A stretch of 64,000 bases of DNA, taken from NCBI RefSeq assembly GCF_007713465.1, contig NZ_VMSG01000016.1, positions 1 through 64,000 of the forward strand. The letters are read 5' to 3'. Source of the DNA: Pseudomonas sp. H3(2019). GTDB taxonomy: Bacteria > Pseudomonadota > Gammaproteobacteria > Pseudomonadales > Pseudomonadaceae. A program made the translations under genes and the position numbers. Each line of letters starts with the position of its first letter. Position 1 is the stretch's first letter. Under the pieces are notes generated by a model. It made no database searches, was not told where the DNA came from, and worked only from the letters and a program-made list of their open reading frames with translations. Below, piece after piece: positions 34,893-44,592 of the stretch.

Positions 34893-35286
34893 CAGTGCTG
34901 TCTACCCCTACAGTTTCGGTTTTGACTGCTGGTACCGGCGTGCTGCGTGCCAGACGTTTCCAGAGTTTGCCGAAATGCTGAATCAATTCGGGGTTTTCTA
35001 CATCGCCCAAACCTTTGCGCGCGACGATAACGATATCCCAACCAACCAGAGAATCCTGGTGGAGGCGAAACGATTCGCGCATCAGACGTTTGAGGCGATT
35101 GCGCTCAACGGAGAGCTTCACACTCTTTTTCCCGATAACCAGCCCTAGACGGGGGTGATCGAGATCGTTGGTGCGTGCAAGGAGCAGGAGATTTTTCCCC
35201 GGAACCTTGCCGGTAGGGGAGTCAAAGACTGCCTTGAAATGCCGGGGGGTAAGCAAACGCTTTTCCCGACTGAAGTCCTGACTCAC
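34885..35286 (-). CDS. rnpA: Ribonuclease P protein component
   Basis: The protein of 133 residues starts at a GTG (35,286) as (M)SQDFSREKRLLTPRHFKAVF, the usual Pseudomonas start. The RNA-binding core is VERNRLKRLMRESFR, the RNR motif of RnpA. The protein assists the RNA subunit in trimming tRNA 5' ends. The frame is open upstream to 35,382, but those codons overlap rpmH and are not thought to be translated. Next to rpmH, as in nearly all bacteria. Confidence 0.95.
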   Translation of the reverse strand: MSQDFSREKRLLTPRHFKAVFDSPTGKVPGKNLLLLARTNDLDHPRLGLVIGKKSVKLSVERNRLKRLMRESFRLHQDSLVGWDIVIVARKGLGDVENPELIQHFGKLWKRLARSTPVPAVKTETVGVDSTDA

Positions 35287-35302
35287 CTCCAGTACCGGAT
35301 TA

Positions 35303-35437
35303 TCAAACTGCCAGACGCGCACGACCTTTGGCGCGACGACGCGACAGGACGGCACGGCCGTTCTTGGTAGCCATGCGAGCACGGAAACCGTGGGTACGAG
35401 CGCGTTTGATAGTGCTTGGTTGGAAAGTACGTTTCAT
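35303..35437 (-). CDS. rpmH: 50S ribosomal protein L34
   Basis: This gene of only 44 codons encodes MKRTFQPSTIKRARTHGFRA followed by the Arg/Lys-rich tail ending RAKGRARLAV. That is the complete L34 protein of the large ribosomal subunit. It faces dnaA across the origin, the classical rpmH-dnaA arrangement. Confidence 0.97.
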   Translation of the reverse strand: MKRTFQPSTIKRARTHGFRARMATKNGRAVLSRRRAKGRARLAV

Positions 35438-35519
35438 GTCGTGTTACCTGGTTCGTCCACAACGGGCCGGAATGGCCCCCGTTTTAAGAGACCGGGGATT
35501 CTAGAGAAAGCAAGCCTCT

Positions 35520-36002
35520 AGGTCAATTTCCAACCAACGTTTCCTTTAAATGGATATCGGCAGGGTTCGTCCTTGAAAGGTGGACAGCTAGATATAAAAA
35601 TAAAGAAGGGAATTATTTAAAGCTTTTCTGTAAAGCTTATAAAAGCTAGACCCGCCATCCTCTGTGGATAACTACCTTAAGCCCTTCTATTACGTGCTGT
35701 ACAGAGAATGACAACTACAGTGGAAAACGGTGTTCAGCCTGTGCTCCGCTGTCGGATAAGCTGTGTGTGGAATGAGTGGTTATCCACAGGCAGGTTATCC
35801 ACCGGGTTTGCCCCCCACTTGTGCAACGAGCTTAAGCGGGTTTATCCACAGAGCTTATGCACAGACCATTGGTCGTATTTTTTGCGTATAAAGCGTTGAT
35901 TCTTCGACACCCGTGAGCAACCTACGTGTGGATAAGTCGGCGTCTGGTCGCTACAATGGCCGCTTGTTTTTGCCTCACCGGCTTTCAACTTAGGGGATAT
36001 CC
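35520..36002. other. oriC: Chromosomal replication origin oriC
   Basis: The 565-bp rpmH-dnaA gap holds an AT-rich part (about 35,530-35,650) and a cluster of DnaA boxes: TGTGGATAA (35,663), TTATCCACA (35,780), TTATCCACC (35,795), TTATCCACA (35,842), TTATGCACA (35,855) and TGTGGATAA (35,927). This matches oriC in other pseudomonads. Flanking genes are rpmH on the left and dnaA on the right. The dnaA promoter probably also lies here. Confidence 0.92.
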
Positions 36003-37520
36003 GTGTCAGTGGAACTTTGGCAGCAGTGCGTGGAGCTTTTGCGCGATGAGCTGCCTGCCCAACAATTCAACACTTGGATCCGTCCACTACAGGTCGAAGC
36101 CGAAGGCGACGAGTTGCGTGTCTACGCACCGAATCGTTTTGTTCTCGACTGGGTCAACGAAAAGTACCTGAGCCGCGTGCTCGAGTTGCTGGATGAGCAT
36201 GGCAATGGCATGGCGCCGGCGCTTTCCTTATTAATAGGCAGCAAACGCAGTTCAGCACCTCGTGCTGCGCCGAATGCACCGTTGGCAGCAGCGGCGTCTC
36301 AAGCCCAGGCAGCGGCTGCACCAGCACCCGTTAGCGCACCGGCACCTGCCGCGCCGACCAAACGTGCAACGCAAAAAAACGCCGAGGTCAGTGAGGAACC
36401 GTCCCGCGACAGCTTCGACCCAATGGCCGGCGCCAGCTCGCAACAGGCGCCGGTACGTGCAGAACAACGCACCGTGCAGGTCGAAGGCGCGCTCAAGCAC
36501 ACCAGTTACCTGAACCGCACCTTTACCTTCGAGAACTTTGTCGAAGGTAAGTCCAACCAACTGGCCCGCGCGGCAGCCTGGCAGGTCGCGGACAATCCCA
36601 AGCACGGTTACAACCCGTTGTTCCTGTATGGCGGCGTTGGCTTGGGTAAAACCCACTTGATGCACGCTGTGGGTAACCACCTATTAAAGAAGAACCCGAA
36701 TGCCAAGGTCGTGTACCTGCATTCCGAGCGTTTCGTGGCCGACATGGTCAAGGCGTTGCAACTGAACGCGATCAACGAGTTCAAGCGCTTCTACCGTTCG
36801 GTCGATGCGCTGCTTATCGATGACATTCAGTTTTTCGCCCGCAAGGAACGTTCCCAGGAAGAATTCTTCCACACGTTCAACGCCCTGCTTGAAGGTGGCC
36901 AACAAGTCATCCTCACCAGTGACCGTTATCCGAAAGAAATCGAAGGTCTTGAAGAGCGCTTGAAGTCGCGCTTCGGCTGGGGCCTGACGGTCGCCGTCGA
37001 GCCGCCGGAACTGGAAACCCGCGTCGCGATTCTGATGAAAAAAGCCGACCAGGCCAAAGTCGACCTGCCGCACGATGCTGCGTTCTTCATTGCCCAGCGT
37101 ATTCGTTCCAACGTCCGTGAACTCGAAGGCGCGCTCAAACGCGTGATCGCTCACTCGCACTTCATGGGCCGCGATATCACCATCGAGTTGATTCGCGAAT
37201 CCCTGAAGGACCTTCTGGCGCTTCAGGACAAACTGGTCTCTGTGGATAACATTCAGCGTACTGTCGCTGAGTACTACAAGATCAAGATTTCGGATTTGCT
37301 GTCCAAGCGCCGTTCGCGTTCGGTCGCACGTCCACGGCAAGTGGCGATGGCGTTGTCCAAGGAGCTGACCAACCACAGCTTGCCGGAAATCGGCGACGTG
37401 TTTGGCGGCCGCGACCACACTACGGTTTTACACGCATGCCGCAAGATCAACGAACTTAAGGAATCCGACGCGGACATCCGCGAGGACTACAAGAACCTGC
37501 TGCGTACACTGACCACTTGA
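36003..37520 (+). CDS. dnaA: Chromosomal replication initiator DnaA
   Basis: The 505-residue protein starts at GTG (36,003), preceded by AGGGGA. Domain I (SVELWQQCVELLRDELPAQQ) is followed by a low-complexity Ala/Pro-rich linker (residues 80-155), the AAA+ domain (GGVGLGKTHLMHAVGN; DALLIDDIQF) and the DNA-binding domain with the signature GGRDHTTVLHACRKI. It binds TTATCCACA boxes at oriC and opens the DNA. A TGTGGATAA box lies inside its own gene at 37,241. Confidence 0.98.
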   Translation: MSVELWQQCVELLRDELPAQQFNTWIRPLQVEAEGDELRVYAPNRFVLDWVNEKYLSRVLELLDEHGNGMAPALSLLIGSKRSSAPRAAPNAPLAAAASQAQAAAAPAPVSAPAPAAPTKRATQKNAEVSEEPSRDSFDPMAGASSQQAPVRAEQRTVQVEGALKHTSYLNRTFTFENFVEGKSNQLARAAAWQVADNPKHGYNPLFLYGGVGLGKTHLMHAVGNHLLKKNPNAKVVYLHSERFVADMVKALQLNAINEFKRFYRSVDALLIDDIQFFARKERSQEEFFHTFNALLEGGQQVILTSDRYPKEIEGLEERLKSRFGWGLTVAVEPPELETRVAILMKKADQAKVDLPHDAAFFIAQRIRSNVRELEGALKRVIAHSHFMGRDITIELIRESLKDLLALQDKLVSVDNIQRTVAEYYKIKISDLLSKRRSRSVARPRQVAMALSKELTNHSLPEIGDVFGGRDHTTVLHACRKINELKESDADIREDYKNLLRTLTT

Positions 37521-37559
37521 TGAACACCAGCGCAGCTTATTAAGGCAAGGGACTAGACC

Positions 37560-38663
37560 ATGCATTTCACCATTCAACGCGAAGCCCTGTTGAAACCCCT
37601 GCAACTGGTCGCAGGCGTCGTCGAGCGCCGACAGACCTTGCCGGTGCTTTCCAACGTGCTGCTGGTTGTCGAAGGCCAGCAGTTGTCGCTGACCGGTACT
37701 GACCTGGAAGTCGAACTGGTCGGTCGTGTGCAACTTGAAGAGCCGGCGGAGCCGGGCGAAATCACTGTCCCGGCGCGTAAGCTGATGGACATCTGCAAGA
37801 GCCTGCCGAACGACGCGCTGATCGACATCAAGGTCGATGAGCAGAAACTCGTCGTGAAAGCCGGCCGTAGCCGCTTCACCCTGTCGACGTTGCCAGCCAA
37901 CGATTTCCCGACGGTGGAAGAAGGCCCGGGCTCGCTGACCTGCAGCCTGGAGCAGAGCAAACTGCGTCGTTTGATCGAGCGCACCAGCTTCGCCATGGCT
38001 CAGCAGGACGTTCGCTACTACCTCAACGGCATGTTGTTGGAAGTCTCGGCGGGCATCATCCGCGCCGTGGCCACCGACGGTCACCGTCTGGCCATGTGCT
38101 CGATGCAGGCTGACATCGGCCAGCCGGATCGCCATCAGGTAATCGTTCCACGTAAAGGTATTCTGGAACTGGCGCGTTTGCTGACCGAGCCGGACGGCAA
38201 TGTCAGCATCGTTTTGGGCCAGCACCATATTCGCGCCACCACCGGCGAGTTCACCTTTACCTCGAAACTGGTCGACGGCAAATTCCCTGACTACGAGCGC
38301 GTTCTGCCAAAAGGCGGCGACAAGCTGGTATTGGGCGACCGCCAGGCACTGCGTGAAGCGTTCAGCCGTACCGCGATTCTGTCCAACGAGAAGTACCGCG
38401 GCATTCGTCTGCAACTGGCCAACGGTCAGTTGAAGATCCAGGCGAATAACCCGGAGCAGGAAGAGGCGGAAGAAGAAGTTGGCGTTGAGTACAACGGTGG
38501 CTCGCTGGAAATCGGCTTCAACGTGAGCTATCTGCTCGACGTGCTGGGCGTGATGACCACTGAGCAAGTGCGTTTGATCCTGTCTGACTCCAACAGCAGT
38601 GCGCTGGTGCAAGAGTCTGACAACGACGACTCGGCTTACGTTGTCATGCCGATGCGCCTGTAA
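37560..38663 (+). CDS. dnaN: DNA polymerase III beta sliding clamp
   Basis: The 367-residue protein begins MHFTIQREALLKPLQLVAGV and ends YVVMPMRL, typical clamp termini. Three similar clamp domains are present, and two molecules form a ring on DNA that tethers polymerase III. It lies 39 bp after dnaA and 20 bp before recF, in the dnaA-dnaN-recF-gyrB order. Confidence 0.98.
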   Translation: MHFTIQREALLKPLQLVAGVVERRQTLPVLSNVLLVVEGQQLSLTGTDLEVELVGRVQLEEPAEPGEITVPARKLMDICKSLPNDALIDIKVDEQKLVVKAGRSRFTLSTLPANDFPTVEEGPGSLTCSLEQSKLRRLIERTSFAMAQQDVRYYLNGMLLEVSAGIIRAVATDGHRLAMCSMQADIGQPDRHQVIVPRKGILELARLLTEPDGNVSIVLGQHHIRATTGEFTFTSKLVDGKFPDYERVLPKGGDKLVLGDRQALREAFSRTAILSNEKYRGIRLQLANGQLKIQANNPEQEEAEEEVGVEYNGGSLEIGFNVSYLLDVLGVMTTEQVRLILSDSNSSALVQESDNDDSAYVVMPMRL

Positions 38664-38683
38664 ACATGTTCAGCAGACGCTAG

Positions 38684-39787
38684 ATGTCCCTCAGTCGTGT
38701 CTCGGTCACCGCGGTGCGCAATCTGCACCCGGTGACCTTCTCCCCCTCCCCCCGCATCAACATCCTGTACGGCGCCAACGGCAGCGGCAAAACCAGTGTT
38801 CTGGAAGCCATTCATCTGCTGGGGCTCGCCCGTTCATTTCGCAGTACCCGTCTTTTACCGGTCATCCAGTACGAGCAGTTAGCGTGCACGGTGTTTGGTC
38901 AGGTGGAATTGGCCGAGGGCGGGCACAGCGCATTGGGGATATCCCGGGACCGCCAAGGGGAGTTTCAGATTCGCATCGACGGGCAGAACGCCCGCAGTGC
39001 TGCGCAACTGGCAGAAATCCTGCCGCTGCAATTGATCAACCCCGACAGCTTCCGCCTGTTGGAAGGCGCACCGAAAATTCGCCGACAGTTTCTGGATTGG
39101 GGTGTGTTCCACGTGGAACCACGTTTCATGTCCACTTGGCAGCGCTTGCAGAAGGCCCTGCGCCAGAGAAACTCTTGGCTGCGGCATGGTACACTTGACG
39201 CCGTTTCGCAAGCGGTTTGGGACAGAGAATTGTGCCAGGCCAGCGCTGAAATTGATGAATACCGCCGCGCTTATATCAAAGCCTTGAAACCAGTCTTTGA
39301 ACAGACCTTGAGCGAACTCGTCGAACTCGAGGGCTTAACGCTTAGCTATTACCGGGGTTGGGACAAAGAGCGAGAGCTGAGTGCAGTGCTCGCTGCGTCC
39401 GTTCACCGGGATCAGCAAATGGGGCATACCCAGGCCGGACCACAACGCGCTGATTTGCGTCTTCGATTGGGCGCACACAATGCCGCGGACATCTTGTCTC
39501 GTGGTCAGCAGAAGTTGGTGGTCTGTGCATTGCGGATTGCCCAAGGGCATTTGGTCAGCCAGGCCCGGCGCGGCCAATGTATTTATCTGGTGGATGACTT
39601 GCCGTCCGAGCTGGATGAGCAGCATCGACGCGCGCTTTGCCGTTTGCTGGAAGACTTACGCTGCCAGGTGTTTATCACCTGTGTAGATCACGAATTATTG
39701 AGGGAAGGCTGGCAGACGGAAACGCCAGTCGCCCTGTTCCACGTGGAACAGGGCCGTATCACCCAGACCCACGACCATCGGGAGTGA
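38684..39787 (+). CDS. recF: DNA recombination protein RecF
   Basis: The 367-residue SMC-like ATPase has Walker A GANGSGKTSVLEAI (about residues 31-44), LSRGQQKLVVCALRIAQ as signature region, and YLVDDLPSELDEQHR as Walker B. RecF loads RecA at gaps. Two parS sites lie inside the coding sequence. The protein is intact, and gyrB follows after 4 bp. Confidence 0.97.
   Translation: MSLSRVSVTAVRNLHPVTFSPSPRINILYGANGSGKTSVLEAIHLLGLARSFRSTRLLPVIQYEQLACTVFGQVELAEGGHSALGISRDRQGEFQIRIDGQNARSAAQLAEILPLQLINPDSFRLLEGAPKIRRQFLDWGVFHVEPRFMSTWQRLQKALRQRNSWLRHGTLDAVSQAVWDRELCQASAEIDEYRRAYIKALKPVFEQTLSELVELEGLTLSYYRGWDKERELSAVLAASVHRDQQMGHTQAGPQRADLRLRLGAHNAADILSRGQQKLVVCALRIAQGHLVSQARRGQCIYLVDDLPSELDEQHRRALCRLLEDLRCQVFITCVDHELLREGWQTETPVALFHVEQGRITQTHDHRE
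39105..39120. promoter_or_regulatory. parS: parS site (one mismatch) inside recF
   Basis: TGTTCCACGTGGAACC differs from the 16-bp parS consensus TGTTCCACGTGGAACA at the last base. It is about 3.1 kb from the oriC edge. Confidence 0.85.
39735..39750. promoter_or_regulatory. parS: Perfect parS site inside recF
   Basis: TGTTCCACGTGGAACA is the complete palindromic ParB-binding sequence. It is 630 bp from the first copy and close to the end of recF. Confidence 0.95.
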
Positions 39788-39791
39788 AGGC

Positions 39792-42209
39792 ATGAGCGAA
39801 GAAAATACGTACGACTCAACGAGCATTAAAGTGCTGAAAGGCCTGGATGCCGTACGCAAACGTCCCGGTATGTACATTGGTGACACCGACGATGGCAGCG
39901 GTCTGCACCACATGGTGTTCGAGGTGGTCGATAACTCGATCGACGAAGCTTTGGCCGGTCATTGCGACGACATCAGTATCATCATCCACCCGGACGAATC
40001 CATCACCGTGCGCGACAACGGTCGTGGCATCCCGGTAGACGTGCATAAAGAAGAAGGCGTCTCGGCGGCCGAGGTCATCATGACCGTGCTGCACGCCGGC
40101 GGTAAATTCGATGACAACTCCTACAAAGTATCCGGCGGTCTGCACGGTGTAGGTGTGTCGGTTGTAAACGCCCTGTCCGAAGAGCTGATCCTGACCGTTC
40201 GCCGCAGCGGCAAAATCTGGGAACAGACCTACGTCCACGGTGTTCCGCAAGAGCCGATGAAAATTGTTGGTGAAAGCGGGTCCACCGGTACGCAGATCCA
40301 CTTCAAGCCTTCGGCTGAAACCTTCAAGAACATCCACTTCAGCTGGGACATCCTGGCCAAGCGGATTCGTGAACTGTCCTTCCTCAACTCCGGTGTCGGC
40401 ATCGTCCTCAAGGACGAGCGCAGCGGCAAGGAAGAGCTGTTCAAGTACGAAGGCGGCCTGCGTGCGTTCGTTGAATACCTGAACACCAACAAGACTCCGG
40501 TCAACCAGGTGTTCCACTTCAACGTCCAGCGTGAAGACGGCATCGGCGTGGAAATCGCCCTGCAATGGAACGACAGCTTCAACGAGAACCTGTTGTGCTT
40601 CACCAACAACATTCCTCAGCGCGATGGCGGCACTCACCTGGTGGGTTTCCGTTCGGCACTGACGCGTAACCTGAATACCTACATCGAAGCAGAAGGCCTG
40701 GCGAAGAAGCACAAAGTCGCCACCACCGGTGACGATGCCCGTGAAGGCCTGACCGCGATCATTTCGGTCAAGGTGCCGGATCCGAAGTTCAGCTCCCAGA
40801 CCAAAGACAAGCTGGTTTCTTCCGAAGTGAAGACCGCGGTCGAACAGGAAATGGGCAAGTACTTCTCCGACTTCCTGCTGGAAAACCCGAACGAAGCCAA
40901 GCTGGTTGTCGGCAAGATGATCGACGCGGCCCGTGCTCGTGAAGCAGCGCGTAAAGCCCGCGAGATGACCCGTCGTAAAGGCGCGCTGGATATCGCTGGC
41001 CTGCCGGGCAAACTGGCGGACTGCCAGGAAAAAGACCCTGCCCTGTCCGAACTGTACCTCGTGGAAGGTGACTCTGCTGGCGGCTCCGCCAAGCAGGGAC
41101 GTAACCGCAAGACCCAGGCGATTCTGCCCCTCAAGGGCAAGATCCTGAACGTCGAGAAGGCGCGTTTCGACAAGATGATCTCTTCGCAAGAAGTGGGCAC
41201 CTTGATCACCGCGCTGGGCTGCGGCATCGGCCGCGACGAGTACAACATCGACAAGCTGCGTTATCACAACATCATCATCATGACCGATGCTGACGTCGAC
41301 GGTTCGCACATCCGTACCCTGCTGCTGACCTTTTTCTTCCGTCAGTTGCCGGAGCTGATCGAGCGTGGCTACATCTACATCGCTCAGCCGCCGTTGTACA
41401 AAGTGAAGAAAGGCAAGCAAGAGCAATACATCAAAGACGACGACGCCATGGAAGAGTACATGACGCAGTCGGCCCTGGAAGATGCGAGCCTGCACTTGAA
41501 CGAGGAAGCACCGGGTATCTCCGGCGAAGCCCTCGAGCGTCTGGTGAATGACTTCCGTCTGGTAATGAAGACCCTCAAGCGTCTGTCGCGCCTGTACCCG
41601 CAGGAACTGACCGAGCACTTCATCTATCTGCCAGCGGTTAGCATGGACCAACTGTCCGATCACGCAGCGATGCAGAACTGGTTGGCTCAGTACGAAGTTC
41701 GCCTGCGCACCGTCGAGAAATCCGGCCTGGTCTACAAAGCCAGCCTGCGTGAAGACCGTGAACGTAACGTCTGGCTGCCAGAGGTCGAACTGATCTCCCA
41801 CGGCCTGTCGAACTACGTCACCTTCAACCGCGACTTCTTCGGCAGCAACGACTACAAGACCGTCGTCTCCCTGGGCGCTCAGTTGAGCACCTTGCTGGAC
41901 GAAGGCGCTTATATTCAGCGCGGCGAGCGCAAGAAAGCCGTCACCGAGTTCAAGGAAGCCCTTGAATGGTTGATGGCCGAAAGCACCAAGCGTCATACCA
42001 TCCAGCGATACAAAGGTCTGGGTGAGATGAACCCGGATCAGTTGTGGGAAACCACCATGGACCCAGGCTCGCGCCGGATGCTCAAAGTGACCATCGAAGA
42101 CGCCATTGGCGCGGACCAGATCTTCAACACCCTGATGGGTGATGCGGTCGAACCACGTCGTGACTTCATCGAAAGCAACGCCTTGGCGGTCTCTAACCTG
42201 GACTTCTGA
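39792..42209 (+). CDS. gyrB: DNA gyrase subunit B
   Basis: The 805-residue ATPase subunit has the GHKL motifs EVVDNSIDEALAGH and DNGRGIPVD, the TOPRIM signature LVEGDSAGGSAKQGRNR with DADVDGSHIRTLLLTF, and the C-terminal GLGEMNPDQLWETTMDP. It introduces negative supercoils with GyrA. It closes the dnaA-dnaN-recF-gyrB block and is followed by a terminator. Confidence 0.98.
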   Translation: MSEENTYDSTSIKVLKGLDAVRKRPGMYIGDTDDGSGLHHMVFEVVDNSIDEALAGHCDDISIIIHPDESITVRDNGRGIPVDVHKEEGVSAAEVIMTVLHAGGKFDDNSYKVSGGLHGVGVSVVNALSEELILTVRRSGKIWEQTYVHGVPQEPMKIVGESGSTGTQIHFKPSAETFKNIHFSWDILAKRIRELSFLNSGVGIVLKDERSGKEELFKYEGGLRAFVEYLNTNKTPVNQVFHFNVQREDGIGVEIALQWNDSFNENLLCFTNNIPQRDGGTHLVGFRSALTRNLNTYIEAEGLAKKHKVATTGDDAREGLTAIISVKVPDPKFSSQTKDKLVSSEVKTAVEQEMGKYFSDFLLENPNEAKLVVGKMIDAARAREAARKAREMTRRKGALDIAGLPGKLADCQEKDPALSELYLVEGDSAGGSAKQGRNRKTQAILPLKGKILNVEKARFDKMISSQEVGTLITALGCGIGRDEYNIDKLRYHNIIIMTDADVDGSHIRTLLLTFFFRQLPELIERGYIYIAQPPLYKVKKGKQEQYIKDDDAMEEYMTQSALEDASLHLNEEAPGISGEALERLVNDFRLVMKTLKRLSRLYPQELTEHFIYLPAVSMDQLSDHAAMQNWLAQYEVRLRTVEKSGLVYKASLREDRERNVWLPEVELISHGLSNYVTFNRDFFGSNDYKTVVSLGAQLSTLLDEGAYIQRGERKKAVTEFKEALEWLMAESTKRHTIQRYKGLGEMNPDQLWETTMDPGSRRMLKVTIEDAIGADQIFNTLMGDAVEPRRDFIESNALAVSNLDF

Positions 42210-42285
42210 TCCGTTGTCGGTTCACACAGTAGTTGCTCATTTACACCCATAAATGAGTCCGGCTCCCCCCTAGGAGGTGAGCCAG

Positions 42286-42322
42286 AAAAAAGGCCAGCGC
42301 ACCGCGCGGGCCTTTTTTTTTG
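42286..42322 (+). terminator. Terminator after gyrB
   Basis: The stem AAAAAAGGCC/GGGCCTTTTTT with a GC-rich loop is followed by a long T-run. The rest of the 306-bp gap to the next gene shows no gene; the promoter of the small protein at 42,517 must lie there. Confidence 0.85.
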
Positions 42323-42516
42323 CATTTTTTTTGAATATCGAGGCTCGACTATCCTTAGAGTTTCTATGCTGCACAGCTCCCTTTTGGCTTCAGTAATAGT
42401 GAACTGGCGAGACTGAATCGTGTCTATGAAACCAGGGACGACTCAGTAAATACATGGCCGGCGGTACTGATCAAATCAACCGGGCCAGCCCTTAAAGTGT
42501 TCAGTAGGAATCAAAC

Positions 42517-42846
42517 ATGTCTAAGAAGCTTGCTGCTGTTTTGTTGTCCGCCGTTGTGGGTATGGTTGCCGGTAATGCAATGGCTGCTGATGGCCAGTGG
42601 AAAAAAGATCACCCGCGTCGAGCCGAGGTAAATACTCGTCTGGCCAACCAGAACAAGCGAATCCATAACGAAGTCAAAGAAGGCGAAATGACCAAGGGAC
42701 AGGCGGCCAATCTGCATAAGGAAGACCGCCAGATTCGTCAGGAAGAACGGGACATGGCTAGCCAGAATAAAGGCCACATCACCAAGCAGGAACAAAAGAG
42801 CCTTAACCAGCAAGAAAATGCGGTAAGCCACAAGATTGGCGGCTAG
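42517..42846 (+). CDS. Small secreted, charged protein of unknown function
   Basis: The 109-residue protein has a clear signal peptide (MSKKLAAVLLSAVVGMVAGN, then AMA cleavage). The mature part is hydrophilic and rich in Lys, Glu, Gln and Asn, with repeated heptad-like units (RRAEVNTRLANQNKRIHNEV; KEDRQIRQEERDMASQN) that suggest a helical or coiled-coil periplasmic protein. I do not recognise a function. It has its own terminator and a possible promoter region after gyrB. Similar small proteins are common in pseudomonads. Confidence 0.8.
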   Translation: MSKKLAAVLLSAVVGMVAGNAMAADGQWKKDHPRRAEVNTRLANQNKRIHNEVKEGEMTKGQAANLHKEDRQIRQEERDMASQNKGHITKQEQKSLNQQENAVSHKIGG

Positions 42847-42912
42847 GTTCAATTTTCTTCTACTGAATCGGTGTCTGTTTTGAGACTGCACCCGGTACAA
42901 CCTGCAAAACTG

Positions 42913-42947
42913 AAAAAGGCCAACGCTCAGCGTTGGCCTTTTTTTGC
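42913..42947. terminator. Bidirectional terminator
   Basis: GGCCAACGC-TCA-GCGTTGGCC, with A and T runs on both sides, separates the small secreted protein from the convergent response-regulator gene. Confidence 0.85.
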
Positions 42948-42968
42948 TCACGAGAAACCTGTGAAAAT

Positions 42969-43688
42969 TTACTCGCTCGCAGCTGCGACACTTTCCAGTC
43001 GATACCCATACCCGTAGATCGTCAGCAACTGCCAACCCCGATCGGCCGTCAGCCCCAGCTTGTTGCGCAGGCGGTAGATGTGCGTATCCAGTGGCCGCGA
43101 GGACACCCTCTCTTCATGGGGCCAGAAACGCTCGTAGAGATATTCCCGCGACAGCGGCCGGCCCAGATTGGCAAACAGGCAGCGGGCCAGACGGTATTCC
43201 CGTTCGGTCAGGCTGATGGGTTTTCCAGCGCGGGTCACTGTCAGTTCGGCGTCATCGAAGTTCAGATCGTTGAAGGTAAGCACTTCGCTGGCCGAACTGC
43301 GCGGCAAGCCATGTCGGCGCAGTACAGCACTGACGCGGGCTTTGAGTTCGTTGGGGCGGAAGGGCTTGCTGACGTAATCATCGGCGCCGGCGCTCAAGGC
43401 CTGGACGATGTCACTCTCGGCATCGCGGCTGGTGAGCATGATGGCGGCGGGAGGTGCCTCCATGTGTTCGCGGGTCCAGCGTAGTAGCGATAGACCGCTG
43501 AGATCAGGCAACTGCCAGTCGAGTATCAACAGATCGAAGGTCTCGCGTCGAAGCTGGCGTAGCAGGTATTCGCCGCGCTCGAAGCTGTGCAAGGTCCACG
43601 CTTGTTCCCCGGCTCCGGGAATCTGTCGCAGTGTCTGTTCCACCCGGCGTAGTTCGGCGGGTTCGTCATCCAGTATTGCGACACGCAT
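42969..43688 (-). CDS. OmpR/PhoB-type response regulator
   Basis: The 239-residue protein has a receiver domain with acidic DDE residues at 7-9 and the phospho-acceptor Asp57 (LLILDWQLPDLSG), followed by a winged-helix DNA-binding domain (about 130-235; LTEREYRLARCLFANLGRPL, THIYRLRNKL). The start at 43,688 (MRVAILDDEP) is clear, although the frame is open upstream. Its neighbours on the other strand are a FecR-domain protein and a CHASE2 histidine kinase, so it is the likely regulator of that kinase. Confidence 0.9.
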   Translation of the reverse strand: MRVAILDDEPAELRRVEQTLRQIPGAGEQAWTLHSFERGEYLLRQLRRETFDLLILDWQLPDLSGLSLLRWTREHMEAPPAAIMLTSRDAESDIVQALSAGADDYVSKPFRPNELKARVSAVLRRHGLPRSSASEVLTFNDLNFDDAELTVTRAGKPISLTEREYRLARCLFANLGRPLSREYLYERFWPHEERVSSRPLDTHIYRLRNKLGLTADRGWQLLTIYGYGYRLESVAAASE

Positions 43689-43868
43689 GCGGGGCGTTCC
43701 TTCATCTCGTAGAGTGCGATGGGTAAAAATCCTGTGTGCGGAGTTTAGGCTGATTGTCTGAATCTGAACAATTGTGGTGAATTGCTCCAGGTTCCTTGCG
43801 TCTGGGTAGGCTGATGTCAATTGGCCGGCAATCGGCAGATATCAGCTCGAAGACTCGAGGACGCAACG

Positions 43869-44165
43869 ATGAGGAACAGTCGGAATGTTCGTGCACTGAT
43901 CGTGATCGTGATGGTGACCAGGGACCAGGCACTGCCCCGCTGCCTGTCGTTGGCATTTTTGGTTTATGTAGGGGTTGCTTCGCAGACTGTGAGCTCAATC
44001 AGCGAAGCACCGAATGAACACGTGACACAGCGCTATTTCAGTCCAGCTGTAGTGAATGTGGCGTTCAGTGACTCACGGGGCTTTGCACCAGTGAGCACTC
44101 CTGCAGACGGCGAGCAACCGGCACCACTTCGGCTTCCTGAAGAGCAGCAACACTGGGTGTTCTAA
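43869..44165 (+). CDS. Possible small secreted or membrane-anchored protein
   Basis: This frame of 98 residues starts MRNSRNVRALIVIVMVTRDQ, with a GAGGA-type ribosome site 9 nt upstream. A hydrophobic stretch (LPRCLSLAFLVYVGVASQ) near residue 25-40 could be a signal or anchor. The rest is polar and Ser/Pro-rich. I do not recognise it. It lies upstream of, and in the same direction as, the FecR gene, divergent from the response regulator. No gene was seen in 44,166-44,592, apart from short shadow frames. Confidence 0.4.
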   Translation: MRNSRNVRALIVIVMVTRDQALPRCLSLAFLVYVGVASQTVSSISEAPNEHVTQRYFSPAVVNVAFSDSRGFAPVSTPADGEQPAPLRLPEEQQHWVF

Positions 44166-44592
44166 CGCGGACTCGGCAATTCTGAACAAATGTGGAGAAT
44201 TGCCTCATCGAACGTCGGGGTCGGTAAATTCTCATGTGTTGAGTGGCACAGGAGCATTCGGAAGTGCTCCGACACAGGGAGTGTCATCGCCAACCTGGCG
44301 GGACCGCCGATCGCCGGTTCGCTTGCGGTCTGCAGTTCAGGGGAAAAAAGGAGTGCCGTCTCACATTGTAAAACCGGATCGATACTGACTCGGTTCCGAC
44401 ACATGGATGTGTCACCTCCTCCCCTCTTCGATTTGTTTGTCTTTATGGATATCCGCGACTGCTTTTGTAATGGATGTGGACGTTATGCATAGATGTGGGC
44501 TATCTGCCGTAGAGCCCTGTCGGGTAAGGTGCGTAAGGCTGATGAATCAGATGATCGGCCAGATTCTAATAAAAGCGTGAAAAGCGAATCCA

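Noticed and set aside
44190..44492. Open frame of 100 codons before the FecR gene
   Set aside because: No ribosome site, overlapping frames of similar length, and no recognisable protein features.
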